From Bondarzewia mesenterica (Eukaryota > Basidiomycota > Agaricomycetes > Russulales > Bondarzewiaceae), in the NCBI GenBank assembly GCA_004802705.1, contig SGPL01000064.1, positions 1 to 64,000 of the forward strand: a stretch of 64,000 bases of DNA, in the 5' to 3' direction. The notes beneath the pieces were generated by a model. The model did not search any database. It saw only the letters and a list, made by a program, of their open reading frames with translations, and had not been told where the DNA came from. Below, in pieces: positions 56,001 through 64,000 of this stretch. A program made the translations under genes and the position numbers. How positions within the stretch are numbered: the first letter of the stretch is position 1; every line of letters starts with the position of its first letter.

Positions 56001-59000
56001 TCACCTACTTTCCACATATGCCAGGGCTTCCCAATTCCTCCGATTCCAGGGCCCCATCATGACTGCTTTTTGTGCTAAACGCCTTGCCGCACTCGAGTCC
56101 TCGGTCTGCGCCTCAGCTACAGCACAAATCGCGAGCGATTCTCTCTTACTCTCAACCTCATCGCCCTGGTCCGCAAGAATAGCTTGAGCAGTCACAGGCT
56201 TACCGCTTTGCAGTGATAGTGTTGCGAGGTTGAGTCTTGCGCTCTGGCGAGAAGGCTCCGCGAAAACCGCCTTTTGGGTAAAGGAGAATGCCTGGGTCAC
56301 ATCACCCTGCATGGACGGTTAGTTGGAGAAAAGGGAGACAACAATGAAGAGCGTACTTGTCCAAGATGATGTGCGTCATGAGGTAGTCGACATTCCGCTG
56401 AGGGTCGCGCTCGTGCCGACGATCGAGCGGTAGGGACAGTATCTCGGATAGAGCGGCGTCAATGAGACTATCATCATCCGTCAGGATACCCAAGCCTGCA
56501 AGTATATTGATCGCGCTCAAGTTCTCCGGATCGACCGTGATGCTGAAGTACACAGATGGAGATCAAGTTGCTTCTCATCCAACAAAGACAAGAACCACGC
56601 ACCACTCAAGTAGCTGCGCCTTCGCACTTTCTCTGCACTCCTCCGTCCCCATAGCCCAGAGCGTCTGGGCAAGCAGGACAGTAACATGCCCTCTCATCTT
56701 GACGTCCTCTCCAGCCGACCCAAGCGCTTCTTCGAAGAGTTCCAGCGCCTCCTGCAGCATACCCATCTTCATACTCGCCAATCCGGACCCAAACTGGCAT
56801 TGCGTGAGCAACACCCTCGTTGTCTTAGCTCTATCACCATCCTCTTCTTCCTGAGAAGAGAGCAAACCAATGGCACTCTGATACGACTCAAGCGCGCCTG
56901 CGTAGTCTTGCACAGCAAGACGCAATCGTCCAATGTTCGTATTAGCAATGGCGAATCGTCGTTCGATGATAAGATCTTCAGTGTCTTCATAGACCGCCTC
57001 AAGGATTGCGATCGCGCGGTTGAGAAGCTCGATGCCGCGGTCGATGTGCCCCACACGTTCGCAGACGAGGCCGAAAAGGTGGAGTGCCGAAGCGTCGTCC
57101 GGCCGCTGTTTGACATATCGGTCGAGCACGAAGAAGGCTGGGAACATCTCAGAGGCCATGGCACCTGGAATCCGCGAACATCGAGCGAACTCTCGCTTTG
57201 CAAACTCAAGGTCCGCTTCCGGCTGGAACACGAGTCGGTCAGTTTCTGTGAAATGATGTTGAGAGCAGATAAACTTACGATGTCGGCAGTGAGACTGACT
57301 GCATGCTCAAACAATGATGCCGACACTGCATCATGCCCATTGCGTGTGGCCACCAAACCTTGTCCGACCCAAGCTAAAGTATAATCTGGGTCAAGAGTCT
57401 GTGATCTGTAGAATGCCTCATTGGCCAGTTCCGTATCATCGTGATGCAGATACAGTAGTCCGAGGCTCGTCCAAATAGCCGCGTTCTACATGCTTGAGAT
57501 ATCAACATGGATATGCAGAAATGTTAAAATTTGACGCACTTTGGGATTTGCTTCGAGCGCTTTGATGTACGCATGTTGCGACACCCTTGGCTGCTTCTCA
57601 AAGTTGAGGTTCCCCAAAGCTATCCAGTACGAATCGTCGCCCGGATCATTTCTCAATGCTTCCATGATGCAAGACAATGCCTGCTTTTCCGACTTCTCTC
57701 TCTGCTCTTCAGATAAGAGCTGATGGGAAAGCGCGTGTAACGAGACACCCAGGTCAAACCAGGCGCTACCGGTAGCCAATGCGTTTGGAAAGCCGAGCGA
57801 GATGCGAAAGTTGAGCGCTGCGACAGCAGCTTTAAGAACGTCCAAGCCAGTAATAGAAGATTCCGGCACTTTCACCGGGACGGGGACAATACCAGCGAGT
57901 CGATCGCCGGCGTCCACGTTGACCAGGCCTGAGACTCGAGAAAGATTGTCACGCACGGCATCTTCGTCTATGAATGAAGAACTTTGCGAAAGATGATAGA
58001 GAGCATCCGAAAGAGTCTTCCATGCCACACCTCTGAAACCAGGGCTGGAGTCCAAAAATTCCAAAGAAACACGGAGCGCGGTGATGAATGACGTTTCTGC
58101 TCTCGCGATAAACCCAGTAGACCGTTCTTCCTGGCCAAGTTCTATGTGCGTTCGTGCAAGAGACATCAGCACACCAGGCTCCATAGGCTGTTCCTGTAGG
58201 ATTGATTCAAAAGACGCGATAGCTTCCTGGAACTGGCCAGTCTGGCGCTGCACCTCGGCGATGAAGTATGAGCAGATCCAGTCATTGGGATCCAATTTTT
58301 GCGCACGGGCTAGAGCTTTTGTTGCGGCGACATGTCGACCTGCTTTGATGTATGCTTCACCCAAACGGAGCCACGACAGCTGGTCATCCGAATCAGTGCG
58401 AAGAGCAACTTGAAATGACTGTATAGCGGAAGAAGTATTCTGGCGACTCTGTGAGGGCAATGCATCGTTAGTACTGGAAGATAATGAAGGTCCTTGAGGG
58501 TATTCACAAGGTCGACCATGCCGATAGCCTTCCAGGCCCACGAGTTTGTTGGTAAATATCTCCCGGTCGGCTCTTCGTTGGGCGTTGGACCTCCCTCAAA
58601 CCCACCTTCACCCTCGATAGTTCGTTTGGCAACGATCTCTACCAAGTCCCATTCGCTCTCTTCGGCAAACCCTTCAGCAAGGCGTCGGGCTGCATCTCCT
58701 TCCCGCGCATCAAGCTCAAAGGCTTTCTGGAAACATTTGGACGCACGATTGGGATCAGCAGGGATAGCAGCCTCCGCATAATAGATACCAAGGGATGTGA
58801 ACGCCGGGGCAAACGTAGGTGACCACTTCAAGGACTGGATGAAATGAGCATAGGCCTTCTCGAGCTCTAAAGATGCATCAACGCATAAATTTCGCATGCA
58901 GAGCGTATAAAGAAGTGTACTCTGACCTCCCATGTTCCAAAATGTCCTGCCTAGCCTCCATGAACAGCGTGCCTTGTCCTCGTCCCTGCCTTCCAGACTA

Positions 59001-61085
59001 TCCAGAACGTCAGCGGTACTATTCAACATCTCTGCACCTTGCTCTAATTCATTCAGTTGGACCAGGCACCAAGCATACTCTTCTTTCGCCCGTAAACCGT
59101 CTTCAACGTCCTCAGGGCGCAAGTCCATAACTCGCATGAATATTGAGGACGCCTCCGACCACTTCTTCAGATATTGGAGAACATATCCACGGCTCATCAG
59201 ACACGAGATGTTGTCGGCATCTTGTTGCAGTACCTCGTCGATGACGCGAAGAGCTCTTAAATGATGTTTTGGAGGAAAGTGATGGACAAGTGATTTGGCG
59301 AGGACAGTGTTGAATGCTTTCCGGACTCTGGAAAAGGTCAATGAGACTTCTCTGAGACATTGATGACAACTCACAGTGGCAGAGCGTGACCCCAATTATT
59401 GACATGGGTTCTGACAAGCTCTAATCCAGCTTCAGCTACGGAAATCGCATTTTGATAATCCAACTCCCAAAGATGGATATCAGACAGTACGCGGTGGGCA
59501 AATATAGACGTCCCTAGATCGGAAAATGCCTCCTACAGCATGAAATTCAGACGGTAGAAAATAAATCGCCTCAGGACAAGAAAAGAAAAATAAATGCAAC
59601 GAACCAACATGACATCGAAAGCTTCCGTCTGATCCATGGCTGGTGCAGCCTCTTCGTCTTCTTCATCCAAAGACAAAGGGATGTCCATGTAGAAGAAGTA
59701 CCCTCGAATCAGGTTCGCAAAGCTAGAAGAGGGGAACAGCTTGATGAACTCTCGAAGAGTGGCGAAGTCAAACCCCTCTGCGTCGCCTGTCAGTGAAGAT
59801 ATTTATGACCCCCTCCCTTCCTAGAGATTCATACCTATGGTGTCGGTGTCCTTCCCATCGATGAACATACTCCAAGCTAACTCATCTGGTATCTTCAGCA
59901 GAACAATCCCGTCGATGAGTTCCTGGACCTCCGTTGCCAGCTTCTCCTTGACATTAGACTTCGCATCGGACGTCGGTAGTGCGAATAAATATTGCTGCTT
60001 ATGGCGTAAAAGCTTCGACTCCGTGTTCCGTCGCAAATCGTCAGAGGTATTGGGGTGATTCAGGATCTCGTTGTAATAGGATGGAAGCTGGAGGAAACGG
60101 ATGACAGAGTTTAATAAAAGAAAAAGATGATTATTCTCACTCGTGAATTTGCATACACCTCTCTTCGGACCTCGCGCTTGACCTCTTCTGGACCCGCTGC
60201 GTTCAACCGCGTTCGACGGTTATCCACTTCTTTTTTAATATTTTGTTCTTCACTACGTTCGATTAGCGATACTATCTCTTCCAAGATCGGTAGCGAATTT
60301 TGCACTGCGATCTGGCTGGCGTATGTCGTCGTCGAGGTAGGATTAGAAGGATCGGGCGGAGGAAGGGATGTTAACGTCGGGTATAGAGGGGAATCAGGCA
60401 GGTATAGCGAAAGGGCTGAGATGAGCTAATAAAGCATGAACAGGTGGCAACTGGCGTGTCCTTGAGAATTCTTACTTGATCTGGAGGTCCGTGTTCGCGA
60501 CGGAAATCCACGAGTTTTTGGATGGTTTCTGCACATTTCGTAGCATCTTGTCTATCAAATGCGCATGATTAGCAGCTATAACCATACCTTTGCAGAGATA
60601 CGAAAATTTTACAGTTTAGAGAATAGTTTTGCCAAATTGTGCAATGTCTCAGTATACTGATCCCATTTCTGCGCCTGCTCATAGACTTTGGCTAGGCCCT
60701 AGTGTCATTGTCAACCAACCGAGGAATTTTATGCAATATCGTCGCACCTGCCATGCTAGTGGTTGTTTGGGACTGGTTTGAATAGCTGAGCGATAAGTCT
60801 AGACGGGTAGGTCAACAGATCGGTACAGTAAGAGCTGAGATACTCACCTCTTCACTACGCTCAATCTTGCCTAGCTCCCCCAGCGACAATGCCAGAAATA
60901 TCTTTCTGCATATCAATAGTACCACCCATAAGTTTGAGAAGGAAGGAAAATATCACGTACGCATTGTAATTGTCGGGCTCATAGTCCAGAATCTCTAGGC
61001 TAGCGTCATGTACAGCCTGAAACTCTTTCTTGCTGATGGCATCTCTTGTTGCCTTTAGTTTGCTTTTCACAAAGGCACTAGACAT
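56001..61085 (-). CDS. SKI3: Superkiller complex TPR subunit Ski3
   Basis: Scaffold of the cytoplasmic Ski2-Ski3-Ski8 complex that feeds mRNA to the exosome for 3'-5' decay. The N-terminus MSSAFVKSKLKATRDAISKK and EFQAVHDASLEILDYEPDNY is the typical first TPR. Many TPR-like helical pairs follow in successive exons: FPPKHHLRALRVIDEVLQQD, ISCLMSRGYVLQYLKKWSEA, SWLRLGEAYIKAGRHVAATK, ARAQKLDPNDWICSYFIAEV and DASALHLFGLVCERVGHIDR. The last exon ends NWEALAYVESR with the stop at 56001. About 5 kb with a dozen or more short introns, giving roughly 1,400 residues, the length of yeast Ski3. No frame break noticed, though the smaller middle exons (59,400-60,850) were not traced base by base. Confidence 0.88.
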
Positions 61086-61529
61086 AACAGTATGCGCTCA
61101 AGTCCGTCGTCAGCTGGCGGGTTGGGCGATCTCAAGTCAAGAGATGAGTTGTGGTGGCAGAAAATCAGGTACCAGAGACAGAGACCGATGTCTTGGTGTG
61201 CGAGTCACTGCTGGATACGGAAATTTTTTCAAGATTCGTTGTCCGAGATACTAGAGCAATGCTGAGCACTGAGCGTCGAGCGATGTCGAAGAGTTCAGAG
61301 TTAAGAGCAGTGGTAAACGGGCTCACATGTCAAAGATCGGATCTCTATTGTAAGATAAGATAAGATCTTCGATTTATTTAAGGTCGAGACTGGTGTTACT
61401 TCAAAGGCGAACGCTACTTTACACAAGAAACACAGGGTCATACAAGACAAGAAACTTGCCCAGATGGATAGCATATGCGAACTGCGTGCTCAATAGTACG
61501 CATCGGGCAGTGCGAAAAGCAAAGTTCGA
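61086..61529. other. Intergenic region
   Basis: Holds the SKI3 promoter (minus) and the 3' flank of the HIRIP3-like gene. No other feature recognised. Confidence 0.4.
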
Positions 61530-63332
61530 TCAGTCCTCGTCACTCTGGTCCTGCAAAAACGCCATGATGCTTCTTCTTGCCGTATTCTGAGCAAAGTGAA
61601 GAATCAGCTCCGAGCTCCAACATTCGGGGCATGAATGAACTGACCTTCTGCTTCGTCGGTGCCTCGCGGTCGGACAAACTATCGGTGTCATCGGCGTCAT
61701 CGGTCTCTTTCGCGTCATCATTGCTTTTTCGTTTGTCATCCGTTCTACTCGACCTGGTGCGGAACGGCACGCCTGACACAACGGTTTGTTCAAATTGCTG
61801 AACATCGGCTGATGAACACGTCCGCGTTCATGTCAGAAGATAATCGCGACGTAATAGTCATCAAAACCTACCCAATTCTTTCGCAAGCTCTCGTTTCTCT
61901 TTGATGGCCTTGGCTTGCTCCATGCTATACCTGCCGACCATCCCAAGGTCTTCAAGAATCTTGCGCAGTCTGGAAATTTTCTGAGAGGGAGTGTCGAGGC
62001 CTCTGAATTCTTTGGACCAGGCCTTGCGCAGACCGCAGGCGATAATAAATGACTGTTTGTTCGTGGATAAGAAAATACGGATGAATTTGTCGAGCAAAAT
62101 GGTGACCTTAAGTCGGGCGATCATCTGCTCGTCCTTGCTCAAAATTTCGGAAGATTTTTTCCCTCGTTTTTGTTTGGGCTTCTGAAGGCAATCGGATGAG
62201 ACTGAAGTTTGCATACTTTACACAGGCACAAACAGACCTCCGTTCGGTCGTCCTGTAAATGAGAAAAACACGTCAGTACATACTCTTAATAACCTCAGAG
62301 CATAGAGAATAAAGCCACCTTTTGCGCATTCTTTCTCTTGCGGCTCTTTTTTGGGGCAACATCAACGAGAACAGACATCTCCGATCCGCTTTTCTAAAGA
62401 TCCAGAGTTTAGATGAGAATGAACAATAGATTGAAGAAACAATTGTCGTACGTCCTCGTCTTTCATGGAAGAGGCACCATTATCTGTTAGCTCCGAACTC
62501 GAAGACGATGGTTTCAAGTCTGTGGGTTCCGCCTTGGGTAAAGGAGCCGCTGACTCTTCGCTTGAAGCCCGTGGCAAGCGGCTTTTAGTTGTCTTGACTT
62601 TCGGAGCTGGTTTGTCTCCATCATCTACCTATATCAGTTGATTGTCAGCAACGCGAAGGGCAAGGAACAGATGCTTCGATACTACAAACCTCATTTACGT
62701 CTAATTTCTTCATCTTCGGAGAAAGAGGAGCCATTTCCTCATCGCCATCGGAATCTTCGATGATTTCCTGTTTCATGGAAAATCACACCATGTCATTTTT
62801 GGGGGGAAAGAATTTGATGAGGCCATACTTTTGACTTGAAGACCGTCTTTGAATTCCTTGTCGAAACCACCCCATCTGCACTGTCCCGTTTCGAGGAGGC
62901 TGGACGTTTTTGCACCTTTACCCTCACCTTTGTTCTTGCGACTCCGTTTCTTCACTGCGGAATCGCCATTCTTGACCTCATTCCCTTCCTGAGGTAACTC
63001 CTCAATCTGTTGCAGAAGCGCTCTCGCATTGCCACTTTACAGCATTGACCAACATTTGTTTATACATACCTGAGCCTCATCAATAGCATTCCTTATGGCC
63101 GTTCTATACTCCTTGTCATCCAGGCTTCCTGGTTCAAGAGACATAGTAGTCTCTACCTCTTGACGAATCGTTCGAGGGGTGAGTTTGCTATGAATTGAGT
63201 CGTGTGCATTTGGTACCTTCGATGGTGCGAGCAGACGAAGTAGAATACATACGAGACAGTTCCCTTCTTCCTGGCATTGAGCACCACTTCGCGTGCTATG
63301 CAGCAAGCTTGTACAATATCCAGAGAGGACAT
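61530..63332 (-). CDS. HIRIP3-like histone chaperone with DEK_C-type N-terminus
   Basis: The N-terminus MSSLDIVQACCIAREVVLNA and LTPRTIRQEVETTMSLEPGS with LDDKEYRTAIRNAIDEAQ resembles the DEK_C domain. A basic, acidic-patch-rich middle follows (KKRSRKNKGEGKGAK, SSSSSELTDNGASSMKDEDV). The C-terminal domain reads IIACGLRKAWSKEFRGLDTP, QKISRLRKILEDLGMVGRYS and MEQAKAIKEKRELAKEL, the conserved module of HIRIP3, a HIRA-interacting H2A-H2B chaperone. The last exon ends RRSIMAFLQDQSDED at 61530. Exons are separated by five or more short introns. The family call rests on the C-terminal motif; other nuclear DEK_C proteins remain possible. Confidence 0.72.
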
Positions 63333-64000
63333 GGAATGTTGGCGCTTTGAATCTAGTAGTCGAATGATGCAAATCAAGCAGTTGCAGCGCTTCGCGGCGG
63401 AAGTTCGCGCGGCCTGTGCGCGCGTGCAGACCGTGGGTATCACGGGAGCCTGACGCGTTACGTCACGCGCCTGTCACATTACGCTACGGTCAATTGAGTC
63501 TGCTCTTCAAACGAGTTCAATAAGGGGAGTTGTACACAAATTGTTGTCGCCCATGCCGACTCTGCACAATGACAGTGCACATGTCGTGATTATCTCTGTT
63601 TTGCAGCGATCAGAATGCAACACGTCCGTCTGACCGATAGCAGGGGGTTTCGTGATCACATAAAAGCTTTTGTGGCTCATGATGCTTCTCACATATGCTT
63701 TTGGCTGTTGCGAACTGACGATCGGTTGTTCTCGCCTGTATTTCATAGCCATCTCTCATCTTCGCGTGGCGTTCTTCTCTGCCGTTGATATTGGAGAACC
63801 ACGCTATCGTGAGTACAAGACTTCCACGTGTCTACTAAGCCGGCTATTCTCTCCAGTCGATTGCTGGCTTCACCATACAGGTCAACTCCAAAAGCTTTTA
63901 TGGATCATATCACATCGATCTTATTGCACGTGAATCCTTTGCTGTAGAAGCCAGCTGTGGATTTCAATGAGCAGCGAGATACATGCGGTAAGAGTCAGAT
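63333..64000. other. Right edge, no gene seen
   Basis: Upstream of the HIRIP3-like gene. Open frames on both strands (for example plus 63670-63933) have no recognisable content. A gene beginning beyond the window edge cannot be excluded. Confidence 0.35.

Overview
The window is nuclear DNA of a filamentous basidiomycete, most likely an Agaricomycete. The evidence is dense genes on both strands, many 45-70 nt GT-AG introns (a few GC-AG), exons of 5 and 7 nt, and typically fungal proteins: an Nha1-type antiporter, Ssl1, Dcc1, Ski3, Mia40 and an aryl-alcohol-oxidase-like GMC enzyme. Scattered single Ns and several one-base frame breaks, mostly at homopolymers, point to draft quality with homopolymer miscalls, so most broken frames here should not be read as pseudogenes. 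No tRNA, rRNA, CRISPR array or recognisable transposon was found.

Layout. 0.3-1.0 kb: FKBP12 prolyl isomerase. 1.0-3.4 kb: no confident gene. 3.4-6.2 kb: Na+/H+ antiporter. 6.2-9.5 kb: gene-poor, with exon-like frames on the minus strand. 9.5-13.7 kb: TFIIH subunit Ssl1 and a Tcp11/SOK1 family protein (both minus). 13.9-18.1 kb: NIPA-like Mg transporter and a DUF262 protein (plus). 18.3-19.7 kb: cohesion factor Dcc1 (minus). 20.5-27.0 kb: GMC oxidoreductase and iron-type alcohol dehydrogenase/maleylacetate reductase (minus), divergent from a flavin-reductase-like flavoprotein (plus); this could be a small aromatic-catabolism neighbourhood. 28.5-36.1 kb: large Sec7/PH protein and a CDF metal transporter (plus).

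36.6-45.9 kb is an accessory region built by tandem duplication. Each unit carries a secreted NucA/NucB-type DNase gene (minus), a poorly resolved block with exon-like frames, and a divergent gene that fuses a DJ-1/PfpI-like domain to an SMI1/KNR4 (SUKH) domain. Both DNase genes look intact. The fusion gene survives only in the right-hand copy; the left-hand copy has a nonsense codon, an internal deletion and a truncated SUKH part. Nuclease plus SUKH domain recalls bacterial toxin-immunity pairs, but that link is inference.

46.1-53.0 kb: a NadR-like P-loop NTPase (minus) is divergent from a gene that joins a cellular RNA-dependent RNA polymerase to a UPF1/Hrr1-like SF1 helicase in one open coding path. 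This is a single-polypeptide counterpart of the fission-yeast Rdp1-Hrr1 pairing. 53.6-63.3 kb returns to housekeeping genes: a coiled-coil protein, Mia40, Ski3 and a HIRIP3-like histone chaperone.

The duplicated DNase/DJ-1-SUKH module and the polymerase-helicase fusion are the two features most worth following up.
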